34,940 nucleotides of DNA from Pyxidicoccus fallax (lineage in GTDB: Bacteria > Myxococcota > Myxococcia > Myxococcales > Myxococcaceae): positions 1-34,940 of the forward strand of contig NZ_JABBJJ010000109.1 in the NCBI RefSeq assembly GCF_012933655.1, read 5' to 3'. The notes under the pieces are model-generated. The model searched no databases and was not told the DNA's origin. It was given only the letters and a program-made list of their open reading frames with translations. The translations under genes were made by a program, and so were the position numbers. Of this stretch, positions 7,500 to 14,825 are shown one piece after another; the stretch's first letter is position 1; each line of letters starts with the position of its first letter.

Positions 7500-9089
7500 A
7501 TGACGATCCGCCGCCGTCTCCTGTCCGCCGCAGCGCTGTTTCCCCTGACCCTCCTGCTCGGGGCCAATGCGCCCGTCCCCGGAGTCGCGACCGACGGCTC
7601 CGCCACCTCCGGAACGGGTGGGGCGGGGAAGGCCACGACCGAGGCCGCGTCCCAGACGCAGGCGTCCACGACCGACGGCGCCACGCCCGCGGATTCTTCC
7701 ACGACGGCAGAGGGCACCGCGACCCAGGGCCAGCCGGCCTCCGGCATGACCGGTGTGGGGAACGCCGCGTCCTCGGGCGCCGCGTCCGACGGCGACCTCC
7801 CGTCCGGCTCGGAAAGCGCGGGGAGCGCCACCGCGCAGCAGGCTTCCAGCGACGCGGGGACGCCGGAATCCCACGCCACGGCCGCCGCGGCGGTGCTCGG
7901 CGGTGCTCCGGATGGCGGACTCGCCGTGCTGGCCGCGGAGCCGGGCATGGTGCCTCCCGCGCCGGTGCCCTCGCGCGAGAAGGCGCCTCCCTTCGACAAG
8001 CTCCAGCCGCTGCCGCGCGCCGCGGACGTGCTGGCCCGCGCGAAGCTGGAGGGCGAGCGGCTCGTCGTGAAGGAGAAGGACGGCCGCAAGCAGGTCCTCA
8101 CCATCGACCCGGTGCTCCAGGCGTCGCTCACCAACATCATGCGCAGCTACGAGGTGCCGTACGGCGCGGCCGTGGTGCTGGAGCCGTCCACCGGGCGCGT
8201 GCTGGCCATGGCGGAGCACTCGGCGGCGCGGCCGGACCTGCGCGGCCTGCCCGTGCGCGCGGTGTTCCCCGCGGCGAGCATCTTCAAGATCGTCACCGGC
8301 GGCGCGCTGCTGGAGGCGGGCGTCCCCCCGTCCGTGGAGGAGTGCTTCCACGGCGGCAAGCGCCGGCTGTCCGAGAAGCACCTGGAGGACAGCGAGCGCG
8401 ACGGGGCCTGCTACTCGCTGGCGCTGGCCATGGGCAAGAGCGCCAACGTCGTCTTCGCCAAGCTGACGAACAAGCACCTCGACGCGGACGCGCTGCGGCG
8501 CATGGCGGCCCGCTTCCGCTTCAACCGCGAGATTCCCTTCGCCGTCCCCACGGACATCTCGCTCGCGGCGATTCCCGAGGAGTCCTTCGGCCTGGCCAAC
8601 ACCGGCGCGGGCTTCGGCGACGTGTACCTGTCCCCGCTGCACGGCGCGCTGGTGGCGTCGGTGGCCGCCAATGACGGCCGCTGGGTGGACCCCGTCCTCT
8701 TCGAGCCGGAAGGGCGCCCGCTGCTTCCCCCCGAGGGCGAGCCCGTCCTCACCCCCGAGGCGGCCAAGGACCTCACCGACATGCTGGAGGAGACCGTCAC
8801 CCGTGGCACCGCGCGCGGCGTCTTCCGCGAGCGGGGCTTCCGCGTGGAGAACGCGGTGGGCAAGACGGGCACGCTCGCGGACCGCGAGCCCTTCCGCGAC
8901 TACTCCTGGTTCGTGGGCTTCGCGCCCAAGGACAACCCGCGCGTCGCCGTGGCCGCCGTCATCGTCAATGACCCGAAGTGGCGCATCCGTGGCACCTGGC
9001 TCGGCCGCGAGGCGCTGCGCCTGGGCCTGGAGCGGGTGCCCGCCCCGGTGGAGCTGACCGCCCCGGCGTCCGCGGCCGGCAAGCACTGA
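7500..9089 (+). CDS. Penicillin-binding transpeptidase-domain protein
   Basis: A 529-residue secreted or membrane-anchored protein. An N-terminal signal sequence (MTIRRRLL then a Leu-rich core to about residue 22) is followed by about 125 residues rich in Ser, Thr, Ala, Gly and Pro, probably a disordered stalk, and then a penicillin-binding transpeptidase domain from about residue 200. The three active-site motifs are intact: SIFK with Ser260/Lys263, SAN at 314-316 and KTG at 455-457. The expected reaction is D,D-transpeptidation (peptidoglycan cross-linking) in the periplasm. There is no glycosyltransferase domain and no typical class B dimerisation domain, so this is a short transpeptidase rather than a complete PBP1, PBP2 or FtsI. 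The ATG at 7500 starts the signal peptide; the frame is open further upstream without a signal. The Shine-Dalgarno is weak. Confidence 0.85.
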   Translation: MTIRRRLLSAAALFPLTLLLGANAPVPGVATDGSATSGTGGAGKATTEAASQTQASTTDGATPADSSTTAEGTATQGQPASGMTGVGNAASSGAASDGDLPSGSESAGSATAQQASSDAGTPESHATAAAAVLGGAPDGGLAVLAAEPGMVPPAPVPSREKAPPFDKLQPLPRAADVLARAKLEGERLVVKEKDGRKQVLTIDPVLQASLTNIMRSYEVPYGAAVVLEPSTGRVLAMAEHSAARPDLRGLPVRAVFPAASIFKIVTGGALLEAGVPPSVEECFHGGKRRLSEKHLEDSERDGACYSLALAMGKSANVVFAKLTNKHLDADALRRMAARFRFNREIPFAVPTDISLAAIPEESFGLANTGAGFGDVYLSPLHGALVASVAANDGRWVDPVLFEPEGRPLLPPEGEPVLTPEAAKDLTDMLEETVTRGTARGVFRERGFRVENAVGKTGTLADREPFRDYSWFVGFAPKDNPRVAVAAVIVNDPKWRIRGTWLGREALRLGLERVPAPVELTAPASAAGKH

Positions 9090-9094
9090 AGTCC

Positions 9095-9119
9095 CGCCGC
9101 GCTGGACTTCAGCGCGGCG
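9095..9119. terminator. Hairpin between convergent genes
   Basis: CGCCGCGCT (9095-9103) and AGCGCGGCG (9111-9119) form a perfect 9-bp stem with a 7-nt loop. It overlaps the stop codon of the DUF4388 gene and begins 6 nt after the transpeptidase stop. No T-run on either side. Confidence 0.45.
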
Positions 9120-10263
9120 CCAGCTTCACGAGGCCCCGGTCCACGAAGCCCTGGAAGAACTTCAGCGCGTCCAGCTCCTGGAGCGGGGACACCTGGACGA
9201 TGGCCGCCACGTCGCGCCGGCCGTCGATGCGCGACAGCAGGTAGCGCTCGGGCGCGGACAGCGCGAGCGTCTTCAGGTGCGCGGGGGCCACCTGCAGCGC
9301 GGGCACCCGGGCCGGCTCGGACAGCTCGCGCCGCAGCTCCACCAGCAGCCGGGCCTGGGCCGTCTTCAGCATCTCCGCCGACTGTGGGGTGGCGGACATC
9401 TCGTGCGCGCGCCGCGCCAGCGCCTCGGCGTCGCGCACGTTGCCCGCGTCCAGGAAGAGCTGGGCCGCCTGGAGCACCTCGTCCGAGGAGGACTCGGAGC
9501 CGATGACGCTCGTGTCCTGCTCCTCCTCCACGACGACGGCCGTCTCCGGTTCCGGCTCCGCGTCCGACACCTTCACCGCGTCCAGCCGGTAGAGCGCGTA
9601 CAGCCGCTGGTAGAGGAAGAAGTCCGTGGCGTGCAGCGCCAGGGCGATGCCGTTGATGCTCAGCCCGTCCTTGATGAGCTGGACGATGCGCTCGTCCATG
9701 CTGCCGGGCTTGCGCTCGGGCAGCTTCTTCTCGTCCACGGACAGCCGCACCGCTCCGGAAGGGAAGACGGCCCGGATGGCCTCCCACGCCGTCTCGCGGA
9801 ACTCGCCCTCGCGGTGGATGTCCAGCAGGTCCACGCTGACGTCCAGGCCGGCGACTTCAGGCGCCGAGTCCGACGCCTCGAAGCTGAACTGGCCCTCGTT
9901 CCAGTGGTAGGCGTCCAGCACCATCTCCCGGAACTTGTGGCTCAGGGTGCTGCGCACGGTGGGCTCGGGCACCAGGCCCGTCATCACCAGAATCTTCCCC
10001 AGGAAGACGCGCGTCTGCGCCTGGGTGCCGAACGCCTTCTCGAGCTGGTCCTCCGTCAGGTGCCCCATGTTGATGAGGAACTGACCGAAGAACTCGCGCG
10101 GCTGGTTGGAGCTGGCGGTCACCACGTGGCCGTCGCGCAGCTCCAGTTGCTTGCGCACGTCGCCACGCTCAATCTTCAGCGCACCCGTGACCCGCCGGTT
10201 CCCGAGGTAGACGACGAGGTCCTTGAGGGGCATCGTCGAGAAGTCACCAGACAAGCCACGCAT
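9109..10263 (-). CDS. DUF4388-domain protein
   Basis: A 384-residue soluble protein. Residues 1 to about 100 form a DUF4388 domain (starting MRGLSGDFSTMPLKDLV, with GALKIERG and FFGQFLINMGHL), a module common in myxobacteria and linked there to signalling and gliding proteins. A second part (about 110-290) has VFLGKILVMTGLV and FREMVLDAYHW; an acidic linker near 240 precedes the last 60 residues, which end in a small helical fold (RRDVAAIVQVSPLQELDALKFF). The start is ATG at 10263, with AGGA about 10 nt upstream. It is divergent from the glutaredoxin-like gene with only 21 bp between start codons, so its promoter must lie inside that gene. Precise function is unknown. Confidence 0.85.
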   Translation of the reverse strand: MRGLSGDFSTMPLKDLVVYLGNRRVTGALKIERGDVRKQLELRDGHVVTASSNQPREFFGQFLINMGHLTEDQLEKAFGTQAQTRVFLGKILVMTGLVPEPTVRSTLSHKFREMVLDAYHWNEGQFSFEASDSAPEVAGLDVSVDLLDIHREGEFRETAWEAIRAVFPSGAVRLSVDEKKLPERKPGSMDERIVQLIKDGLSINGIALALHATDFFLYQRLYALYRLDAVKVSDAEPEPETAVVVEEEQDTSVIGSESSSDEVLQAAQLFLDAGNVRDAEALARRAHEMSATPQSAEMLKTAQARLLVELRRELSEPARVPALQVAPAHLKTLALSAPERYLLSRIDGRRDVAAIVQVSPLQELDALKFFQGFVDRGLVKLAPR

Positions 10264-10284
10264 CGACCGCGCATCCTGCACCGC

Positions 10285-10563
10285 ATGAGAGTCGATATCT
10301 ACTCGAAACCCAAATGCTCGCTCTGCGACAAGGCGGCCGATGTCGTCGAGTCCGTGCGTGCTCGCATCCCCTTCGAGCTGAGGATCATCTCCATCCTCGA
10401 AGACCCGGCGCTCTTCGCCGCCTGGCGCTACGACATCCCCGTCGTCGTCATCAACGGCGTGCCCACCTTCAAGCACCACGTGGAGGCTTCCGAGCTGGAG
10501 GCCCGTCTCCGCGAGGCGGAAAGTGGCACAGCCATTGCTAAATCCGCTGCCCAGGATGGGTAG
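10285..10563 (+). CDS. Glutaredoxin-like thioredoxin-fold protein
   Basis: A 92-residue protein of the small glutaredoxin-like family (DUF836 type). It starts MRVDIYSKPKCSLCDKA, with a CSLC redox pair at residues 11-14 and a later cis-proline segment (VVVINGVPTFKHH), which together make a complete thioredoxin-fold active site. Expected role is a cytosolic dithiol reductant; the partner is unknown. The ATG at 10285 has no Shine-Dalgarno and starts 21 bp from the divergent DUF4388 start, so it may be translated from a very short leader. Its last codons contain the sigma-54 promoter that points at the act operon, so coding and regulatory sequence overlap here. A much longer open frame upstream in the same register is antisense to DUF4388 and was not used. 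Confidence 0.82.
   Translation: MRVDIYSKPKCSLCDKAADVVESVRARIPFELRIISILEDPALFAAWRYDIPVVVINGVPTFKHHVEASELEARLREAESGTAIAKSAAQDG
10524..10540 (+). promoter_or_regulatory. Sigma-54 (-24/-12) promoter upstream of the act operon
   Basis: TGGCAC-A-GCCA-TTGCT matches the sigma-54 consensus closely. The GG at 10525-10526 and the GC at 10537-10538 have the obligatory 10 nt between them. Transcription would begin near 10550, giving a leader of about 137 nt to actA. The element lies within the last eight codons of the glutaredoxin-like gene. From memory, the M. xanthus act (actB) operon is a target of sigma-54 activator proteins during development, which agrees with this site. Confidence 0.8.
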
Positions 10564-10686
10564 TCCAGTGCCCTTCCCCAGTAATTCCGGGGAGATGCAG
10601 AGGTCAGGGGATGGTCTGGGACTGTAAATCCGGGTGCGGGCCGGAGGCGCGGTGAAGAAGAAAATTCTGACGGGGAGGGTGGCGCG

Positions 10687-11640
10687 GTGGGCGTGAGACG
10701 GAAGCGGGTGGGCAAGGCTGGCCAGCCTCCCACCGTCCTCGTGGTCGAGCCACGGGCGGAAGACCTGGAGCGGACCCGGACGCTCCTCGGGGAGGCCGGC
10801 TTCCGGGTGGTACCCCTGACGCGCTTCGACGCGGCGATGCCGCTGTTCGAGGTCATCCGTCCTGACGCGGTGCTCCTGGCCGCGCAGGCCCCGGACTACG
10901 CGGCGGTGCAGGTGGCGCGGCGGCTGCGGCAGGTGAGCCGTGGCACGGTGCCGGTGCTCTACCTGGTGGAGCCGCATGACTTGGAGGCCTATCGCTACTG
11001 CCTGGACAAGGGGCAGTGCGTGGACCTGGTGCCGCGCACGGCGAGCGGGGCGGAGCTGGCGCTGAAGCTGCACGCGCAACTGAAGCTGAAGGCGGCGGTG
11101 ATGCGGGCGGCGGCGGGCGAGGAGTCCGGCACGGCGCTGGCGCTGCATGACCCGGTGACGGGGCTCTACAACAAGCCCTTCCTGCTGGCGCTCATCGGCC
11201 TGGAGGTGCGGCGGGCGGAGCGCTACGGCGGGACGTTCTCCCTGGTGGCGGCCGAGGTGGGCGGCTGGAGCGCCTTCCGCAAGGAGTACGGGCGCGGCAT
11301 GGCCGAGCGCCTGCTCGTCTACAGCGCGGTGGTGCTGGGGCAGACGGTGCGCGAGGCGGACGCGGTGGCCCGGATGGGGGACAACCAGTTCGCGCTGCTG
11401 CTGCCGGGCACGCCCGCGGAGAGCGTGCCGGAGGTGCTGGCCCGGGTGAGCGCGCGCTTCGAGACGGCGCGCTTCCAGGTGGAGGGCAAGGTGGTGCGCA
11501 CGGCGCTGGAGCTGGGGGCGGTGAGCTTCCCGGACGCGGTGGGTACGCCCGCGCAGCTTTTGGGCGCGGCGCTCCAGGAGCTGAGACGGACACGAGAGTT
11601 TCGTCGCATGGTCGGGGGTCCAACCCGGCTGTCGGTGTGA
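10687..11640 (+). CDS. actA: ActA-like response regulator with degenerate receiver and GGDEF domains
   Basis: A 317-residue cytosolic protein. Residues about 14-130 are receiver-like (VLVVEPRAEDLERTRTLL), but the phospho-acceptor aspartate position is alanine (Ala65 in PDAVLLAAQAP). Residues about 150-317 are a diguanylate-cyclase-like fold beginning HDPVTGLYNKPF; the active-site loop reads R-M-GDNQF near 229-235 where GGDEF is expected, so the metal-binding acidic residues are lost. It should therefore be neither phosphorylated in the usual way nor make c-di-GMP; it may bind a ligand or partner. The GTG start at 10687 has GGGAGGG about 9 nt upstream; a GTG at 10693 is an alternative. It is followed by an NtrC-class regulator 44 nt away, the actA-actB order of the M. 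xanthus operon that controls CsgA (C-signal) amount. Symbol assigned by context and architecture. Confidence 0.8.
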   Translation: MGVRRKRVGKAGQPPTVLVVEPRAEDLERTRTLLGEAGFRVVPLTRFDAAMPLFEVIRPDAVLLAAQAPDYAAVQVARRLRQVSRGTVPVLYLVEPHDLEAYRYCLDKGQCVDLVPRTASGAELALKLHAQLKLKAAVMRAAAGEESGTALALHDPVTGLYNKPFLLALIGLEVRRAERYGGTFSLVAAEVGGWSAFRKEYGRGMAERLLVYSAVVLGQTVREADAVARMGDNQFALLLPGTPAESVPEVLARVSARFETARFQVEGKVVRTALELGAVSFPDAVGTPAQLLGAALQELRRTREFRRMVGGPTRLSV

Positions 11641-11684
11641 GGATGGCGGGAGGTTCGATGCAGAGGGCGAGCGGAGGCGAGGGG

Positions 11685-13316
11685 ATGGATCGGATCGCGG
11701 TGCTGGTGGTGGATGACGAAGAGTCGGTGCGCACGTTCCTGTCCGAGCTGCTCGGCAGTGCGGGCTACCAGGTGCGCTGTGCCGCGAGCGGCGCGCAGGC
11801 GCTGGAGATGCTGTCGGGGGGCTCCTTCGACGCGGTGCTCCTGGACGTGGTGATGCCGGAGATGAGCGGCCTGGAAGTGCTGCGCCGCTACCGGAGCGGC
11901 GGCGGCGGCGCGCCGGTCATCGTGCTCAGCGCGCTGGCGGGCGCGGACGACGCGGTGCGGGCGATGAAGATGGGGGCCAGCGACTACCTGGCGAAGCCCT
12001 TCGGCAACGACGAGCTGCAGGACGTGCTGGCGCGCGCCCTGGGCACGCGCGCGCCGGAGCGGCAGGCCGTGGCGCCTCCGCCTCGCGCCGTGGCGCCGCT
12101 GCTGGACACGTCGCCGGACGCGGCGCGGGTGCTCATCTCCACGTCCCCGGCCATGCGCCGGGCCCGGGCGCTGGTGGAGCGCATCGCCGACACGGACGTG
12201 CCGGTGCTGCTGCTCGGTGAGTCCGGCACGGGCAAGGAGGTCATCGCCCGCGAAATCCACGCGCGCAGCCAGCGCCGCGGCAAGCCGTTCATCAAGGTGA
12301 ACTGCGCCGCGCTGCCCGGCGAGCTCTTGGAGAGCGAGCTGTTCGGCCACGAGCGCGGCGCCTTCACCGGCGCCACGGCGGAGAAGCCCGGCAAGTTCGA
12401 GCTGGCCGACCAGGGCACCATCTTCCTGGACGAGATTGGCGAGATGGCCATCCGGCTCCAGGCCAAGCTGCTCCAGGTGCTGCAGGACGAGGAGTTCTTC
12501 CGCGTCGGCGGCAAGAAGAGCGTGCGCGTGGACAGCCGCGTGGTGGTGGCCACCAACCGGGACCTCGAGAAGGAGATTGCCCTGGGCAACTTCCGCGAGG
12601 ACCTCTACTACCGCCTCAACGTGGTGGCCATCCGCCTGCCGCCCCTGCGCGAGCGCCGCGAGGACGTGGTGCCGCTGACGGACCACTTCCTGAAGAAGTA
12701 CGGCCGCCACTACATCAGCGGCGTGTCCGAGCTTCCGAGGGAGGTGCTCCAGGCCTTCGCGGACTACGACTGGCCCGGCAACGTGCGCGAGCTGGAGAAC
12801 ATGGTGCGCCGGCTGTGCGTGCTGAAGGACGCCACGCTGGTGCTGGACGAGCTCAGCGCCGCCAGCCGCGCCCCCGCGAGCGCCCCGTCGCTGCCCACCG
12901 CCTACGGCGGCGGCGATGAGGGCCTCTACGGCCGCGTGGAGGAGCCGGTGCGCATGCCTCCGTCCTCGTCCGTGCAGGTGCTGGAGATGCCGTCGCGCGG
13001 GGTGGCCCCCGCGCCCGTGCCCACGCCCGTTCCCCTGGAGCCGGCCAACTCCGTCATCCCGACGCCGCGCTACGCCAACCCGTTCGACGTGCCGCAGCCG
13101 CCGCCTCCTCCCGCTCCCGCGGGCGAGCCGTCGCTGAAGGACATCGGCAAGCGGGCGGCGATGCTGGCCGAGCGCGAGGCCATCCTCGCCATGCTCCAGC
13201 GCACCGCGTGGAACAAGCGCCGCGCGGCCACCAAGCTGCGCATCAGCTACAAGGCGCTGCTGTACAAGATCAAGGAGTGCGGAATCATCGACCCGCGCGC
13301 GAGCGCGGAGCTGTAA
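11685..13316 (+). CDS. actB: ActB-like sigma-54-dependent NtrC-class response regulator
   Basis: A 543-residue enhancer-binding protein. Receiver domain, residues 1-120, with phospho-acceptor Asp54 (VLLDVVMPEMSG) and the conserved Lys in YLAKPF. AAA+ central domain with Walker A GESGTGKE at 178-185, the sigma-54 contact loop GAFTGA at 225-230, Walker B TIFLDEIGE near 245-253, and DWPGNVRELEN. A Pro-rich linker of about 80 residues precedes a C-terminal Fis-type helix-turn-helix (about 500-540, RRAATKLRISYKALLYKI). All sites needed for phosphorylation and sigma-54 activation are present. ATG at 11685 is chosen because GGAGG lies 7 nt upstream and the receiver fold starts at once; ATG 11658 is also possible. 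No histidine kinase is adjacent. A sigma-54 promoter upstream of the operon suggests autoregulation or a cascade. Confidence 0.88.
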   Translation: MDRIAVLVVDDEESVRTFLSELLGSAGYQVRCAASGAQALEMLSGGSFDAVLLDVVMPEMSGLEVLRRYRSGGGGAPVIVLSALAGADDAVRAMKMGASDYLAKPFGNDELQDVLARALGTRAPERQAVAPPPRAVAPLLDTSPDAARVLISTSPAMRRARALVERIADTDVPVLLLGESGTGKEVIAREIHARSQRRGKPFIKVNCAALPGELLESELFGHERGAFTGATAEKPGKFELADQGTIFLDEIGEMAIRLQAKLLQVLQDEEFFRVGGKKSVRVDSRVVVATNRDLEKEIALGNFREDLYYRLNVVAIRLPPLRERREDVVPLTDHFLKKYGRHYISGVSELPREVLQAFADYDWPGNVRELENMVRRLCVLKDATLVLDELSAASRAPASAPSLPTAYGGGDEGLYGRVEEPVRMPPSSSVQVLEMPSRGVAPAPVPTPVPLEPANSVIPTPRYANPFDVPQPPPPPAPAGEPSLKDIGKRAAMLAEREAILAMLQRTAWNKRRAATKLRISYKALLYKIKECGIIDPRASAEL

Positions 13317-13342
13317 TCCGCCTGCTTCCGCAACTTGCTTTA

Positions 13343-13370
13343 CCCCCCGCGGTCCCGCTATCGCGGGGGG
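13343..13370 (+). promoter_or_regulatory. Perfect 9-bp hairpin one base before the actC-like start
   Basis: CCCCCCGCG (13343-13351) and CGCGGGGGG (13362-13370) pair perfectly around a 10-nt loop, and the ATG begins at 13372. The only purine-rich ribosome-binding candidate is inside the 3' arm. There is no T-run, so it may act as a translation-blocking structure; a weak terminator, or a -10-like CTATCG in the loop giving a separate start, are alternatives. Confidence 0.5.
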
Positions 13371-13371
13371 C

Positions 13372-14685
13372 ATGATTCCTCCTCTCGTCCTCCTGGGGTC
13401 CGGGTACACGCTCACGCGGCTCGCCGTGGCGGAGGCCCGCGTGGGCCGCGACGTGCTCGCGGCCACGCGGGATGCCGCGCGCCGGCGCGAGCTGGAGGAC
13501 GCGGGGGCCCGCGTCACCTCGCTGGACGACGCGCTGACCCGGACGGCCGGGGCGCATGTCGTCGTCTCCGTGCCGCCGGACGCGGGGCTGGATGAGCGCA
13601 TCGCCGGGGCGCTCGCCCAGCGGGCTCCGGCGCGGCTCGTCTACCTGTCCTCCACCGGGGTCTACGGCGCGGCGCGCGGGCACGTGGACGAGGACACGCC
13701 GGTGGACCCGTCCTGGCCCGCGGCGCGCGACCGCATCGAGGCGGAGTCGCGCTACCTGCCGCTGGGCGCCAGGGTGCTTCGCATCGCCGGCATCTATGGC
13801 CCGGGACGCAGCACGCTCTCTCGGCTCCTGGCGGGCGCCGTCCGGCTGCCCGAGGGCGGGGGAGGGCGCATCTCCCGCGTCCACGTGGACGACCTGGTGG
13901 AGGCCATCCGCGTGGTGCTCCAGCGCGGCGAGCCCGGCGCCTTCTACTGCGTGGCCGATGAAAGGCCCGCGTCCCAGACGGAGACCGTCACCTGGCTGTG
14001 CCAGCGCCTGGGCATGCCGCTGCCGCCCACGGTGCCGCTGGAGAGCCTCCACGAGTCCCTGCGGGGAGACCGCGCGGTGTCCAACGCGCGCCTCAAGGAC
14101 CTGGGCTGGCAGCCGCGCTACCCGGACTACGTCGCCGGGTTCACCGCCCTGCTGAAGGCCGAGGGCCGCGCCACCGACCCCGAGTCCCTCACCCTGCGCC
14201 GGCTCCGGCCGGACGAGGCGGAGGTCTTCTGGGGGCTGCGGCTGCGCGGGCTGCGCGAGCACCCGGAGGCCTTCGGGGCCTCGCTGGAAGAGGACGAGGT
14301 CCGGCCGATGGAGGTGGTGCGCGCGCGGCTCGGGGCGGCCTCGCAGGTCGTCCTGGGGGCCTTCGATGGCGAGCGGCTGGTGGGCGTCGCCGGCCTGCGG
14401 CGGGAGGACGGGCGCAAGGTGGCGCACAAGGCCGTGGTGTGGGGGATGTACGTGCTGCCGGAGTACCGCTCGCGAGGCGTCGGCCGGCGACTGCTGGTGG
14501 GCATCATCGAGGAGGGCCGGAGGATGGCGGGCGTCGAGCGGCTCCTGCTGACGGTGGTCGCGGGCAACGCGTCGGCCCAGGCCCTCTACCGCTCCCTCGG
14601 GTTCCAGACCTATGGCGTGGAGCCGGCCGCGCTGAAGATTGGCGAGGCCCACATCGACAAAGAGCTGATGTGCCTCCCGCTCTGA
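13372..14685 (+). CDS. actC: NAD-dependent epimerase-like / GNAT acetyltransferase fusion (ActC-like)
   Basis: A 437-residue two-domain protein. Residues 1 to about 255 resemble atypical SDR epimerases of the YeeZ kind: a nucleotide-binding start (LVLLGSGYTLTRLA), VYLSSTGVYGA and RIAGIYGPGR, but no Lys of the classic YxxxK dyad after VYG. Residues about 270-437 are a GCN5-type N-acetyltransferase with the acetyl-CoA loop RSRGVG near 366-371, NASAQALYRSLGF and a C-terminal strand. The fused pair suggests sugar-nucleotide or amino-sugar chemistry followed by acetylation, but the substrate is not visible. It is third in the act-type operon, 55 nt after actB, behind a hairpin that touches its start. 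The symbol follows operon position and my memory that M. xanthus ActC resembles acetyltransferases and affects timing of C-signal production. Confidence 0.72.
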   Translation: MIPPLVLLGSGYTLTRLAVAEARVGRDVLAATRDAARRRELEDAGARVTSLDDALTRTAGAHVVVSVPPDAGLDERIAGALAQRAPARLVYLSSTGVYGAARGHVDEDTPVDPSWPAARDRIEAESRYLPLGARVLRIAGIYGPGRSTLSRLLAGAVRLPEGGGGRISRVHVDDLVEAIRVVLQRGEPGAFYCVADERPASQTETVTWLCQRLGMPLPPTVPLESLHESLRGDRAVSNARLKDLGWQPRYPDYVAGFTALLKAEGRATDPESLTLRRLRPDEAEVFWGLRLRGLREHPEAFGASLEEDEVRPMEVVRARLGAASQVVLGAFDGERLVGVAGLRREDGRKVAHKAVVWGMYVLPEYRSRGVGRRLLVGIIEEGRRMAGVERLLLTVVAGNASAQALYRSLGFQTYGVEPAALKIGEAHIDKELMCLPL

Positions 14686-14825
14686 TCCACGCCCCGAGCC
14701 TTGCGCACAGTGTCGCACCTGCTTCACGGCGCAATCGTCACGGAGCCGTGGCGTTCGGAGGTGACAGTTCCGGCGGGCGCTGGTGTTCGATGGATGGCGC
14801 GCCCCGCGCTGGAGGCTGTTCGAGC

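Noticed and set aside
9277-10284. Upstream extension of the glutaredoxin-like frame
   Set aside because: Antisense to DUF4388 with shadow composition; the thioredoxin fold begins at the ATG at 10285.
10941-10955. Second TGGCAC motif as a sigma-54 promoter inside actA
   Set aside because: The dinucleotide at the -12 position is GT, not GC. Similar TGGCAC motifs at 8804 and 8990 fail the same test.
11319-13601. 760-codon minus-strand frame opposite actA/actB
   Set aside because: No recognisable fold and it spans parts of three real genes on the other strand.
14701-14825. Possible extra gene or promoter between the actC-like and actD-like genes
   Set aside because: Only short inverted pieces (TTGCGC/GCGCAA and CACGGAGCCGTG) are present; no convincing promoter or coding frame apart from a 12-codon extension of actD.
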